In this document: piece by piece, positions 1 through 9,465 of the stretch
Layout: every line of letters begins with the position of its first letter
Numbering within the stretch: the first letter of the stretch is position 1
Source of the DNA: Bacteroidetes bacterium UBA6063
Lineage (GTDB): Bacteria > Bacteroidota > Bacteroidia > NS11-12g > UBA9320
Reading direction: 5' to 3'
Assembly: GCA_002428905.1 (NCBI GenBank)
Contig: DIYD01000151.1
Coordinates: 1 to 26,881 of the forward strand
DNA length: 26,881 nucleotides
Translations under genes and position numbers: made by a program
The notes under the pieces: model-generated
Databases searched by the model: none
Seen by the model: the letters and a program-made list of their open reading frames with translations, nothing else
What the model was told of the DNA's origin: nothing

Positions 1-1
1 T

Positions 2-400
2 CAATTTCTGCTGACGTTAAACAGATGGAAGGATATTCCAGATAGAACAATCATGTTAGTCAGTCGAACTAATAATTATGGTTTGAGTTGGGCTAAACCA
101 CTAAGGATTTTATTACTCATCAACCTCGTCTTTTTTATGGTTCTAAGCATTTTGATTTCTGATGTTTTGCGGTTTCAACCCAGTGTCAATTGGGATAACT
201 TTAAGTATACTACAAAACACCTATGGAGCAACAATAAACTATATATACAATTGCTTGACCCTACCAGAAAATTCTCTTCGGTTTACCAAATGTCAGATAT
301 TCCTACAGCAGTATATTGGTTGGATTCATTGCAGAAGTTGATTCTTGGTATTTTCCTTTTTCAAATAATTAAGGGCTTCCGTAAGTATGTGAGTAGGTGA
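2..400 (+). CDS. C-terminal part of a membrane protein, cut by left edge
   Basis: The reading frame is open from the first complete codon, so the Met at 53 is probably internal and the true start lies outside the window. The visible 132 residues contain a motif S-R-T-N-N-Y-G-L-S-W, a hydrophobic segment (PLRILLLINLVFFMVLSILI), a polar loop of about 50 residues containing L-L-D-P-T-R-K, and a second hydrophobic segment (LILGIFLFQIIKGF) ending in F-R-K-Y. This two-helix ending, with an S-N-N-x-G-x-S-W-like motif before the first helix and (I/A)-F-R-K-Y at the end, resembles the membrane-anchored C-termini of some Bacteroidota proteins that carry variable N-terminal domains, including pentapeptide-repeat proteins. 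That resemblance is from memory. The function cannot be read because the N-terminal domain is missing. The gene is followed by a terminator-like hairpin and a long gap, so it is probably not part of the downstream operon. Confidence 0.6.
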   Translation, partial: QFLLTLNRWKDIPDRTIMLVSRTNNYGLSWAKPLRILLLINLVFFMVLSILISDVLRFQPSVNWDNFKYTTKHLWSNNKLYIQLLDPTRKFSSVYQMSDIPTAVYWLDSLQKLILGIFLFQIIKGFRKYVSR

Positions 401-450
401 CTCTAAAATAGCTGGTTGTGCAAAGTGACAAAATCGAGTGTCCGATTCCA

Positions 451-480
451 AAAAAAAGGGGGCTTTTCAGCCCCGCTTTT
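451..480. terminator. Rho-independent terminator-like hairpin
   Basis: A perfect 6-bp GC-rich stem (GGGGCT at 459-464, AGCCCC at 469-474) encloses the 4-base loop TTTC. A run of A precedes it (450-457) and a short T run follows it (477-480). It starts about 58 bp after the stop codon of the truncated gene. The A run on one side and T run on the other mean it could work in both directions, but only the left-hand gene is in a position to use it. Confidence 0.6.
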
Positions 481-930
481 GACCAAACTGATAAACAAAC
501 CAAGGTCTGGTTGTTTATTAGAGGCTTCGATAATACATGTTTTAGCAAAAATGTAGCGCTTTATTGCTAATAAAATGGTGAAATGACTACTTAAAGTTCG
601 AAGCGCTATTCTTTCTTTTGTCAAGGGAGTTCATCTAGAATGAATCCAGATAATTTTTTCAAAATTTCAAATTAATATTTAACTGCAATGTTTTGAGTTC
701 TTAGCGTTGTAAATCGCTCAATAGACGCGTGTGTGGGTAAGTTTAAGTGAAGATAAAATCATATCAGACTTGTCCACAATATCACCAAAAGGGGATTTTT
801 TGACTTGAACCAAATGCAACAAATCCGTAAGTTCGGGGAACTAATTAAAACCTAATTACGAATGAAACTAAACCAAATAGACAACAACCGTGCTGTGCAT
901 GGTTCTTACCAATTCAAACAAATAGTATTT
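481..930. other. Non-coding gap upstream of the Rhs operon
   Basis: About 450 bp without a convincing gene. It is AT-rich and must hold the promoter of the 931-22797 gene block, but I could not find a confident Bacteroidota-type promoter (TTTG at -33 paired with TAnnTTTG at -7). An ATG at 862 is in frame with the first operon gene, but the 23 residues it adds precede a complete signal peptide, so 862-930 is better read as untranslated leader. No tRNA, riboswitch or repeat was recognised. Confidence 0.5.
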
Positions 931-2073
931 ATGAAAAAAAGGAACCACCTCCATAGTAGAGGGCTGGTATTACTTGTACTGTTATTCATCGGAGCAGTGG
1001 CCAAAGCGCAAGTAATGATTAACCCAATGCCAATTGCCGGCTTTCAAATCGCCAGTAAAGACATCTTAAATTTTAATGTGGTTTATAATCACGCGGAACC
1101 CGTTAAAGTACAGTTTGAAGCAAACCTTACTGATGAGCGTGGAGCATTGGTAGTACAATACATTAGTGGTACGCAGACCCTAAAGTCTGGTGTAAATCAA
1201 TTTAACCCAAACTCGTATAACATCACTCAAACTCGATACGTAAATACATCGATAGCAAATATTGAGCGCATGACTTCATTTTTGCCTCAAGGCGATTATT
1301 CCTATTGCATTTCAATGAAATGTGTGGATGCACCTGAGGTATGTGAACGTACAATAAAACTGGAGGTAGACTATTCGGCCTGTAACGATGTTCACTCAGA
1401 ACCAGTTACACCATTGTTGTTGAGTTTTCCAGAAGATGAGGCTAAATTGAAGAACAAACGACCAACGTTTACCTGGATACCCCCAATGCCTATTGGCAAC
1501 AATCCAAATCTGACCTATACGTATTCACTGGTTAAGATGTTGGATGGTCAAACGGCCGAAGACGCCATTCGCAGAAATAGAGCATTATTTACGCAAAGCG
1601 GATTACGTTCCATAAGCATCATGTTTCCAAACCAACTCAATGATCTTGTTGAAGGCGAACATTACGCCTGGCAGGTGAGCGCTGAACTAGGAGACCTTCA
1701 CATTGCCACCAGCGATGTTTGGGAGTTTGAGATTGAGGAGGAGGAGGAAGTAACAGCCGCGTTTATCACCAAACGTAAAATCGGTTTAGAAGCGTACACA
1801 CATCCAAGAGAACAGCCTTTTTTGTTGGTTTTAAACGAGCGTTATATACAAGATAATGAATGGAAGGTCAGACTTAAAGATGAAACAACAAACCAGTGGC
1901 AGGACTTGTCGTATCTGCATCTAAAAAAAGCGCTTGGTAAGAAAAATATTGAAATAAACCCAGCTGATATTCAAGATATGCAAGCCGGACATAGCTATGT
2001 ATTTGAGCTAAGCGATCACAAGGGCGACAAGTTTTTTGTCCGAATCATTTTCACCGAGACCGAGGAAAAATAA
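931..2073 (+). CDS. Secreted Fn3/TANFOR-like protein, first gene of Rhs operon
   Basis: A 380-residue protein starting at 931, chosen over the in-frame ATG at 862 because the 931 start opens directly with a signal peptide: basic MKKRNHLHSR, a hydrophobic core (LVLLVLLFIGAV), then a cleavage site in A-K-A-Q. The first ~150 mature residues are beta-rich with two Cys pairs (around Y-C-I-S-M-K-C and P-E-V-C-E). Residues ~165-275 have a fibronectin-III-like pattern: L-L-S-F-P-E-D-E, R-P-T-F-T-W-I-P-P, and later E-G-E-H-Y-A-W-Q-V-S, with G-Q-T-A-E-D-A-I between. This P-x-F-x-W-x-P ... Y-x-W-Q-V layout is what I recall for TANFOR-type domains of Bacteroidota surface proteins, whose biochemical role is unknown. 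A Glu-rich linker (E-E-E-E-E-V) leads to a ~100-residue C-terminal domain I do not recognise. There is no T9SS sorting domain. The SpvB-like gene starts 28 bp downstream, so I infer a periplasmic or surface accessory of the Rhs system. Confidence 0.75.
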   Translation: MKKRNHLHSRGLVLLVLLFIGAVAKAQVMINPMPIAGFQIASKDILNFNVVYNHAEPVKVQFEANLTDERGALVVQYISGTQTLKSGVNQFNPNSYNITQTRYVNTSIANIERMTSFLPQGDYSYCISMKCVDAPEVCERTIKLEVDYSACNDVHSEPVTPLLLSFPEDEAKLKNKRPTFTWIPPMPIGNNPNLTYTYSLVKMLDGQTAEDAIRRNRALFTQSGLRSISIMFPNQLNDLVEGEHYAWQVSAELGDLHIATSDVWEFEIEEEEEVTAAFITKRKIGLEAYTHPREQPFLLVLNERYIQDNEWKVRLKDETTNQWQDLSYLHLKKALGKKNIEINPADIQDMQAGHSYVFELSDHKGDKFFVRIIFTETEEK

Positions 2074-2101
2074 ACCACTAACAAAAACAATCAATTTAGC
2101 G

Positions 2102-5100
2102 ATGTTAATTAAAATCAGAAAATCAAGATGGGCCAAAATAGTTGTGGCTTTTTTAATCGTGTTTATGTTTATGCCAATGCAGTTTCCTTTATCAGCACTG
2201 GCCTTATCTGGAGGACCAAACCCACCGGAATACTCAACTTTCCAGAAGGTGTCGCCGGGTAATATGGTCGACCCATTTACGGGGAACGTGCAGTACTCCG
2301 TTCCATTGTTTGAGATTGGTGGATACCCAATTAATCTAACCTATTCGGGTGACATCCATCCAGAGCAAAATGCTGGATGGGTTGGCTTGGGCTGGAGTCT
2401 GCAAGCAGGTTCAATCGGAAGAGCAGTTCGTGGTCTTCCGGATGATTTTAAAGGAGATAAGGTTGAACAGGAGGTAAAACAAAAGCCTCGTAAGATTCAC
2501 ACGTTTAACTTTCAGTACCAAAATAAAGCAGGGAAACAAGTTGAACTGGCTGGGCTTAAAGGAGGAATTGGTATGAATGGTTTGCCAACAATTACGCATG
2601 ACAATTACCGGGGTTTTGGTATCAATTACGATGTAAACATGCATTTTAAGATTCCAGGTGGAATTGACTCCATTTTTTCCGACACATCTGGATGGGCGCC
2701 ACCATTACAATACAGTTCAGTTTGGCAATTTGTTAATTACGACACGACCTATAAGGAAATCCCTATTCTGGATTTTAACACACAATATTCATCGACCGAA
2801 GGCAATAGCTATGAGGTTGTTCCAAGTCCTGGATACATTCAAGAACATCTGTTTAAAAAAGAAAAGGAGGAAGGTAAAAAGTTAAACATTTTGTTGTCCT
2901 CCCCGTCAATTCGATTTAGCAGTGAACAAGGTTTACAATCTCTAGGAATGAGTCATGGTAGAAATGACAGAGAGACCGGCAGAACACGAATTTCCAATTA
3001 CTCAGCTAACTTTCAAACAATAGGTTTTGTACCGACTTTTAATCCAGACCGTTACGTGTCTGTTTGGGAGACCGCACTCGACCTTTCTGGTGATTGGTTG
3101 TTTCATGACGCAAGGGCATATTCGATGGGCTTTACCAAATCGGTTGAAGGCTTTGTTGGTGAGGATAATGCCATTAGTCAGACCAGTAAAGAGGCCTACG
3201 GTTATTTATACAATGGGCAAGCTGAAGGCCTTGAAGATGTATTGACCGACTATCAAACCGGCAATAAAATATTAAATAAATATTCTCAAAGTCTCTCACC
3301 TACAGTAGCCTCGTATGATGTGTTTAACATATCGGCTTCGGGAGTTGGCGGAAGTTTTAAAGTAAAATACAACAGCCTTGGCATCCTTTCTCCCCCAACG
3401 AGTAAGGTGTCATCGGTTTCCAATAAATCGATATCATCAGATTTGGGTGGAGGCACAAACGCAGAGATTGGAGCCAACCTGGGAATTAGGCACATTCTTA
3501 AAAGGACGGGTAAATGGGAAAAACAGAATGAAGCTGCTGAGTTCCTAGGTTTTAAAGAGCAAGCCTCCAATGACTTATTCGAGGAGAAATCGTTAAGAAA
3601 CAGTTTTGAGTTTATTCAGTCTAATAACTCCTATAATCAACAAATTGGAGGCGACGTTGTCACTAGTTTTGGACTGAAAAAGACCAATTCCACTTTGGTT
3701 TCGGGCTGGAAGGCAAACAAAACACTGAGAACTATGGACGCAGACGTGACTACTTTAAGTGCAGATGTGTTTAAACAGGAGCGTGACGGAAGGCAACAGT
3801 TAGTGACATATTTGACCGCCAAAGAGGCAAAAGCACAAGGAGTAAATAAAGCAATCGAAGCGTATCGATTTGTAGAAGATAATTCGGGTTGCCAGAGCCG
3901 GTATGCACCAATTATTATTAGTTCTGGAGGGAACAATCACCATCTTCAAAATGATGGAATTGATCGGGATAAAGACTATCGAAAGGATCACCATATATCA
4001 GAAATCAATGTATTACAACCCAGTGGTGTACTATACAACTTTGGTTTGCCTGTTTACCAGGCTAATGAACATCATGTTTCCATGGCTATGGATATGGATG
4101 CTGGGCATAGGACACCAGATTATTATTCGTCAACAACGAATTACCAGGTGACCGGTAGCGAAGCTGAAGACAGCATAACGAATGTAAATGGTATCGACCA
4201 TCATTATCGTCAGTCTACAACACCAGCGCATGCAACTACATTTCTACTTACTAATATTTTATCACAAGACTATTCCGATTTAACTGGCAATGGACCTTCA
4301 ACGGATGACTTGGGAACTTACGTCAAGTTTAATTATGGCATGCCAGATTATCAATCGAGCAATACCGATCCTGAACACCACTTGTTTAACTGGACGGCTC
4401 CATACAAGGATGCTAACCTGGCACGTGGTTATCAATCCGACAATCTAGATGATCGAGCGAATTTTTCATACGGAAAGCGCGAGCAATGGCACATGCACAG
4501 TATTGAGACGAAGGATCGAATTGTATTATTTGAACTGGCTGATCGGGCCGATGGTTATGAGACCAATGGAAGACATGGAAATATCAAAACCGATGGCAAA
4601 CAGCAAAAGTACTTAGCGGGTATTACGATTTACAATCGATCTGAATTTGAACGCCTGGGAGATCAAGCGGATCCAATCCAACAAATCAAATTCGACTATT
4701 CTTATGAGTTATGTAAAGGAATTACCTCTTATAGCGCACCTTCGGACACAACGGGATGTGGGGCCCACCCATTGCGCAGTTTAGGAGGCCAGTACACTAC
4801 GACCGGGAAATACTCCACAGGTAAACTTACCCTGCACAAGGTAGAGTTTATTAGCGGGAGTCTTGGTATGGTAAGCCAGCCACCGTACATTTTTGAGTAT
4901 AACACACGGAATCCAGATTATGCCTATGGCTCGGTAGATCGTTGGGGAACTTATCATCCGGTGAATTTATATAGCCCTACTTATGGCAACCTGGATGAAT
5001 TGACCACACTTGCTGATAGACCATACACCTATCAGAACCAGGATAGTCTAGATGGGTGGTCGTCTGCATGGATGCTTTCTGATATAACCGTGCCTTCAGG

Positions 5101-8100
5101 ATCAAAGATTTCCTTGGAATATGAGGCTGACGATTATGCATATGTACAGGACAAGGAAGCGCTGAGCATGTTGCAAGTGAACAGTCTGAGATTCGGTAAG
5201 AACAGCACCGATTTGAATACGCTTTATGGCGATGATGAGGGTTTAGAAATCGAAGTAGGCAACAGCGATGTAATTAACCTTGGTGATGCGCAAACACCAA
5301 ACCGATACATCACTTTTGAAATGGAAAGTGGTAAGACGCATACCGATTATGTGCCCCAGGGAGATATCATTTTCTTTAGCTTCAATGTAAACTTGGCTAA
5401 GCGTGGCCAGGCCGATGCCTTTGAACAAGTTTCGGGCTTTTTTACCATTGAATCATCGGGAGATATTGCTGGAACCAATTTAGGATACATCAAGGTTAAA
5501 CCCTATGACCTGTCCAAACTAAGGCCAGCTGTTGTTCATCCGGTTACCAAAATGGCATGGCAATATGCCTTTAGTAATCTGCCACATTTGATGAACCCTA
5601 AGGGCTACACCAATAGAAGTGACCTGACTGAAAAAATGGAAGATGTCGTCAACCAGGCAACTGGTATTATTCCAGAATACGTAAAGTCTCTTACAGGAGC
5701 TGCGGCCTATTACCAGGCACTGGGATATGCCCAGGAGGTAAACTTGGATAAATCCTTTTTACGCTTATTAAACCCGAATAAGATTAAGCTTGGAGGCGGG
5801 CACCGCGTTGCCAAGGTAAGCATTACCGACAACTGGTCCCAGATGCGGGGAGGAAAAGAAGTGTCGTCAACCTATTCAACCTCATACAGCTATACAACTA
5901 AAGAAGGTGATACAGACATTTCCAGTGGTGTAGCCATTTACGAGCCACTAGTTGGGGGTGAGGAAAACGCCCTGGTAATGCCGGTTCAGTATGCTGGATT
6001 AAAAGACGTCTATCTTCGTCAGCGGAGCGGACCAATGGCGCCAGTTACGGTTAGTTATGACATGGGGCCAATTGGTCATGAGTTTTACCCGGCTGCTGGA
6101 GTTGGTTATAGCAAGGTAACGGTTAAAAGTGATGCACCACATGCCGATATTGTAAAGCACCTTTCAGGTCGAACGGAATATGAGTTTTATACGGCCAAAG
6201 ATTTTCCTACCATATCAAAGGTTACACCAATAGACAAACAGATAAATCGGTTTGCTCCTCCTGGGCAACGTTGGGATAACATACGGACGGATGAAGAAAT
6301 TAAAGCAGATGGATCGAAAAGTGATCCAGATGATAAAGGAAAGAAAGTTGATTTTGAGTTTGGTTTAGATGTCCGGGTTAATCTGGGCTTTGCAGCTGCT
6401 GTTCAGGGTTATTTAATAGAGCAGAACGATATGCATGGTAAGGCCAAATCGGTTAAGACGTTTAAGCCAAATGGTGATGATCCGATTAGTGCTACCACCT
6501 ATCATTACAAAACTGATCGACTAGATGGAACGGGCAATCTTGTAAACGAGGTTTTAGTGCTTAAAAATGATGGTACTCATGAGCAAATGGAAATGGGTGT
6601 ACAGATTGACCCAACCATTTTTGCATATCGTACAGTGGAAATTAACCAGGATGGTGCAATAGCTCCGGAGTATAACATGGCTCCAGCGATACCTGTATTC
6701 TCCATGTTCGGCACATACGCTATGTACTCCAATGATTCCAGAGTAATGGTCATGACCAAACAAGTTTTTAGAAATGGCATATTGGATCGGGTAGAACAAT
6801 TTGATAAAGGTGCACATACCTTTGCCCAAAACCTGGCCTGGGATGGACTAACCGGCAAGGTGGTTTTATCCTCATCAAAGGATGAATTTAACGACTACAT
6901 TTATAGCCTAAGCAAACCTGCCTACTGGATGAATCCATCGCTAGAAGGTGCCTACAAAAACATTGGTTTAGAAATTACCGTGCAACCTAGCGGGGCTGGT
7001 ATTCAAAACCCGCTAAATGCGCTTATGCCGGCAGACGTGTTGGTTAAAAGTGACTTTTCTACTTCGGATAAATATTGGGTGTTGGATATAGATAAGGCCA
7101 ACGGACTAGCCACCTTGATTGACAAAGATGGAAATGCCTTCGTTCCAACAACAGGTGCTAAATACAAGGTGCTTCGATCAGGCCATAAAAACCTACTTCA
7201 TTTAGGCGCCGAGACGGTAGTATTAAAGAATAATCCAATTAACAAAACAACTGGTCGTTGGGATGAAGCTTCGACCTGGGACAAGGTGATTTCAGCCTCT
7301 GCCATTGATTATAACGATAAGAGACACTTATTACATCACTGGGATTACTGCTTTGAGTCAGATTGCAACACTATTACATACAATACACTTTCGGGTGACG
7401 AAACCGCCTATGGTTATGAATTTTGGAACAGCGGGCTATATGATCCATCTTTTGGTCATAACCTGGAAACGTTGGAAACTGGGCCAGGTGGAACAGATTT
7501 CTATGGTAAACCTACATCCTGTACATGTGCAGGAGAAACTGGACCATATTCCTGCGCGGTGTGCTATGACAAGGGACACGGTGTTAACGATAATATCAAT
7601 CCATATGTATTTGGAATACGTGGTATCTGGCGACCGTCATCTGAAATTATCTACTATGAGAAGCAGGACAACTATGTGCAGCGTACCCAAGAGGAGTCAA
7701 CACAAGGCAATGCCAATACCACCAACATTCGTCACGCTGGTTATTTACAGAATTACCAACCTTATTGGTCATACAATCAGTCAACCAGCACATGGGATCG
7801 CAATTTTTCGCAAAGTATATCCAATCCCTGGACCTGGAAGGACTCGGTCACTAAAACAGACATTTATGGCAATGACCTGGAAACAGTTAGTGCCTTAAAT
7901 GGAATAAAGAATTCGGTTCTTTATGATTACCAACGGAAGCTACCTGTGGCAACAGCAGCGAACGCAGCATACCATGAAGTGCTTTTTGATGGTTTTGAAG
8001 ACTACTCAAAAGATGCAAGAGTTGAATTGGTCTGTGATGAAATGAATACCTTGACCCAAACCAATGTAGATAGTTGCTGGCAAGCAGAGCTGTGTGACCA

Positions 8101-8776
8101 GAACAGGCATTGGCAAATTGCTGAAGCGTTAATTGGAGGAACGAATCGGATTAGTGACCAGCATGCTCATACAGGTAACCAGTCACTGATGATCGGATTA
8201 GGAGAGACCAAAATTGATATGGTTAATCACGATAGAAGCAATTATTTTTCACTTCCTACAGGATTGCAAACCAACTACTCAATTCAAAGTGGAGATTTCG
8301 CTCAAAACTTCTACCTGAGACCTCCAAACAATCAAGAATACATCATTAGTGTCTGGGTAAAAGAGGCGTTTAATGGCCAGTTTGAGCTTAAACTGGATGA
8401 TATTGTTGGTCAACCCATTACATTGACTCAGGAGAATGCCAAGGTATATGTTAACGGCTGGGTAAAACTGGATTATCGTTTTGCACTTCCTGCTAACGGA
8501 CAACTAGGAGATCTATTCCTAGTCAATAATCATAAACAAGGTCAAGCAACACCAGCACCGTGTTACATCGATGACATCATGATCTTCCCGGCTGATGCGG
8601 TTATGACGGCTTATGTATATGACCGAGATAAAAAGCGGTTAATGGCCGGTCTGTCAGCAAACAACTTTGCCACCTATTATGAATATGACGAGGAGGGCAA
8701 AATGGTTCGCCAAAAGGTGGAAACCGACCGAGGAATAATGACCGTAAGTGAATCCAGATCAAGTCTAAAAAAGTAA
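2102..8776 (+). CDS. Giant secreted SpvB/TcB-like YD-repeat protein
   Basis: A 2,224-residue protein. The start at 2102 is preferred over the in-frame ATG at 2036 because the latter lies inside the previous gene and would put 22 extra residues before the signal peptide (MLIKIRKSRWAK, hydrophobic KIVVAFLIVFMFMPM, cleavage near A-L-A). Residues ~40-105 hold the SpvB-like pattern of TcB toxin subunits in its Bacteroidota form: D-P-F-T-G-N-V-Q-Y-S-V-P-L, G-G-Y-P-I-N-L-x-Y-S, then W-V-G-L-G-W-S-L (from residue 93) and V-R-G-L-P-D-D. The long middle is beta-rich and poor in Cys until a small cluster in C-T-C-A-G-E-T-G-P-Y-S-C-A-V-C. Residues ~1960-2165 look like a jelly-roll, carbohydrate-binding-like domain (G-F-E-D-Y ... 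Y-I-D-D-I-M-I-F). The last 56 residues are YD-repeat-like: Y-V-Y-D-R-D-K-K-R-L, Y-Y-E-Y-D-E-E-G-K, then E-T-D-R-G-I. I infer it forms one part of a Tc-like shell together with the Rhs toxin encoded two genes downstream. It carries no toxin tip of its own. Confidence 0.85.
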   Translation: MLIKIRKSRWAKIVVAFLIVFMFMPMQFPLSALALSGGPNPPEYSTFQKVSPGNMVDPFTGNVQYSVPLFEIGGYPINLTYSGDIHPEQNAGWVGLGWSLQAGSIGRAVRGLPDDFKGDKVEQEVKQKPRKIHTFNFQYQNKAGKQVELAGLKGGIGMNGLPTITHDNYRGFGINYDVNMHFKIPGGIDSIFSDTSGWAPPLQYSSVWQFVNYDTTYKEIPILDFNTQYSSTEGNSYEVVPSPGYIQEHLFKKEKEEGKKLNILLSSPSIRFSSEQGLQSLGMSHGRNDRETGRTRISNYSANFQTIGFVPTFNPDRYVSVWETALDLSGDWLFHDARAYSMGFTKSVEGFVGEDNAISQTSKEAYGYLYNGQAEGLEDVLTDYQTGNKILNKYSQSLSPTVASYDVFNISASGVGGSFKVKYNSLGILSPPTSKVSSVSNKSISSDLGGGTNAEIGANLGIRHILKRTGKWEKQNEAAEFLGFKEQASNDLFEEKSLRNSFEFIQSNNSYNQQIGGDVVTSFGLKKTNSTLVSGWKANKTLRTMDADVTTLSADVFKQERDGRQQLVTYLTAKEAKAQGVNKAIEAYRFVEDNSGCQSRYAPIIISSGGNNHHLQNDGIDRDKDYRKDHHISEINVLQPSGVLYNFGLPVYQANEHHVSMAMDMDAGHRTPDYYSSTTNYQVTGSEAEDSITNVNGIDHHYRQSTTPAHATTFLLTNILSQDYSDLTGNGPSTDDLGTYVKFNYGMPDYQSSNTDPEHHLFNWTAPYKDANLARGYQSDNLDDRANFSYGKREQWHMHSIETKDRIVLFELADRADGYETNGRHGNIKTDGKQQKYLAGITIYNRSEFERLGDQADPIQQIKFDYSYELCKGITSYSAPSDTTGCGAHPLRSLGGQYTTTGKYSTGKLTLHKVEFISGSLGMVSQPPYIFEYNTRNPDYAYGSVDRWGTYHPVNLYSPTYGNLDELTTLADRPYTYQNQDSLDGWSSAWMLSDITVPSGSKISLEYEADDYAYVQDKEALSMLQVNSLRFGKNSTDLNTLYGDDEGLEIEVGNSDVINLGDAQTPNRYITFEMESGKTHTDYVPQGDIIFFSFNVNLAKRGQADAFEQVSGFFTIESSGDIAGTNLGYIKVKPYDLSKLRPAVVHPVTKMAWQYAFSNLPHLMNPKGYTNRSDLTEKMEDVVNQATGIIPEYVKSLTGAAAYYQALGYAQEVNLDKSFLRLLNPNKIKLGGGHRVAKVSITDNWSQMRGGKEVSSTYSTSYSYTTKEGDTDISSGVAIYEPLVGGEENALVMPVQYAGLKDVYLRQRSGPMAPVTVSYDMGPIGHEFYPAAGVGYSKVTVKSDAPHADIVKHLSGRTEYEFYTAKDFPTISKVTPIDKQINRFAPPGQRWDNIRTDEEIKADGSKSDPDDKGKKVDFEFGLDVRVNLGFAAAVQGYLIEQNDMHGKAKSVKTFKPNGDDPISATTYHYKTDRLDGTGNLVNEVLVLKNDGTHEQMEMGVQIDPTIFAYRTVEINQDGAIAPEYNMAPAIPVFSMFGTYAMYSNDSRVMVMTKQVFRNGILDRVEQFDKGAHTFAQNLAWDGLTGKVVLSSSKDEFNDYIYSLSKPAYWMNPSLEGAYKNIGLEITVQPSGAGIQNPLNALMPADVLVKSDFSTSDKYWVLDIDKANGLATLIDKDGNAFVPTTGAKYKVLRSGHKNLLHLGAETVVLKNNPINKTTGRWDEASTWDKVISASAIDYNDKRHLLHHWDYCFESDCNTITYNTLSGDETAYGYEFWNSGLYDPSFGHNLETLETGPGGTDFYGKPTSCTCAGETGPYSCAVCYDKGHGVNDNINPYVFGIRGIWRPSSEIIYYEKQDNYVQRTQEESTQGNANTTNIRHAGYLQNYQPYWSYNQSTSTWDRNFSQSISNPWTWKDSVTKTDIYGNDLETVSALNGIKNSVLYDYQRKLPVATAANAAYHEVLFDGFEDYSKDARVELVCDEMNTLTQTNVDSCWQAELCDQNRHWQIAEALIGGTNRISDQHAHTGNQSLMIGLGETKIDMVNHDRSNYFSLPTGLQTNYSIQSGDFAQNFYLRPPNNQEYIISVWVKEAFNGQFELKLDDIVGQPITLTQENAKVYVNGWVKLDYRFALPANGQLGDLFLVNNHKQGQATPAPCYIDDIMIFPADAVMTAYVYDRDKKRLMAGLSANNFATYYEYDEEGKMVRQKVETDRGIMTVSESRSSLKK

Positions 8777-8779
8777 GCC

Positions 8780-9457
8780 ATGAGAAAAGTACTATTAACA
8801 CTGGTAATTGCACTAGCTGTGCAACCCATATTTGCTCAAGAAGCAGACGCAGAAAAGCCATGCTATCTCAATACCTATAAAACGCTGCGATATGTCAATC
8901 AACAGTTGATAGATTCAGCTGTCAGCCAACAAGGAACATGTAATGGGGTAGTGTATAAAACGATAAACGATGGTTTTACCCAATACCTATGGTCAGATAC
9001 GGTACTTACGGTCTACCCGCAATCAAACATGGTAACCCTGGCCAACACGGTAAAAGCTATTCAACAACCCATAGATGTAAAAGTCAAGCGGAAGAATATT
9101 CCGAAACAGGAGGCTATGGACGATTGGAGCCGGATAGCTAAAATTCAGGGAGCAACTAATATCAAAACGGAAGAAAAAAACGGCTATCTGCATATCACCT
9201 ATCGAATTAAGCGAAGCCAGGTTATGGTCAAGGTAGATACATTAACCAACGAGGCTATTGAGACGGTAACGACCACAAAAACAGTAGACAAAAACGGCCA
9301 AATTAACCTGGAGCGAATCGTTCATAAGCGGACTGAAAGTGAGCCTTCTGGCCTTCGTATTGAAGCCATAATCGACCCAAATCAGGTCATAGACCTAAAC
9401 CAAAACACCTTAACAAGCTCTATGATAAACCAGGGCTTTACATTGTATAACCTATAA
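8780..9457 (+). CDS. Secreted protein of unknown function within Rhs operon
   Basis: A 225-residue protein that I do not recognise. It has a clear Sec signal peptide (MRKVLLTLVIALAVQPIFAQ, cleaved near F-A-Q). The mature part is hydrophilic, with two Cys residues (K-P-C-Y-L and G-T-C-N-G) that could form one disulfide, then a region rich in beta-strand-like alternation (Y-L-H-I-T-Y-R-I-K-R, V-M-V-K-V-D-T-L). There is no lipobox, T9SS sorting domain or transmembrane segment after the signal. The start codon lies 3 bp after the stop of the SpvB-like gene, and the stop lies 8 bp before the Rhs toxin gene. This tight packing between the two giant genes suggests co-translation and a role in assembling or exporting them, for example as a periplasmic chaperone or linker. 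That role is inferred from position only. Confidence 0.75.
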   Translation: MRKVLLTLVIALAVQPIFAQEADAEKPCYLNTYKTLRYVNQQLIDSAVSQQGTCNGVVYKTINDGFTQYLWSDTVLTVYPQSNMVTLANTVKAIQQPIDVKVKRKNIPKQEAMDDWSRIAKIQGATNIKTEEKNGYLHITYRIKRSQVMVKVDTLTNEAIETVTTTKTVDKNGQINLERIVHKRTESEPSGLRIEAIIDPNQVIDLNQNTLTSSMINQGFTLYNL

Positions 9458-9465
9458 GCAAACCA

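Noticed and set aside
403..624. 73-residue minus-strand open frame
   Set aside because: It runs through the terminator-like hairpin, has no recognisable domain and reads like translated AT-rich spacer.
862..930. In-frame upstream start for the first operon gene
   Set aside because: It would place 23 hydrophilic residues before a complete signal peptide that begins at 931.
2036..2101. In-frame upstream start for the SpvB-like gene
   Set aside because: It lies inside the coding region of the preceding gene and would add 22 residues before the signal peptide that begins at 2102.
7305..7898. 197-residue open frame on the plus strand
   Set aside because: It is fully contained in the SpvB-like gene in another frame and its translation resembles no protein; the host frame has clear domain structure throughout.
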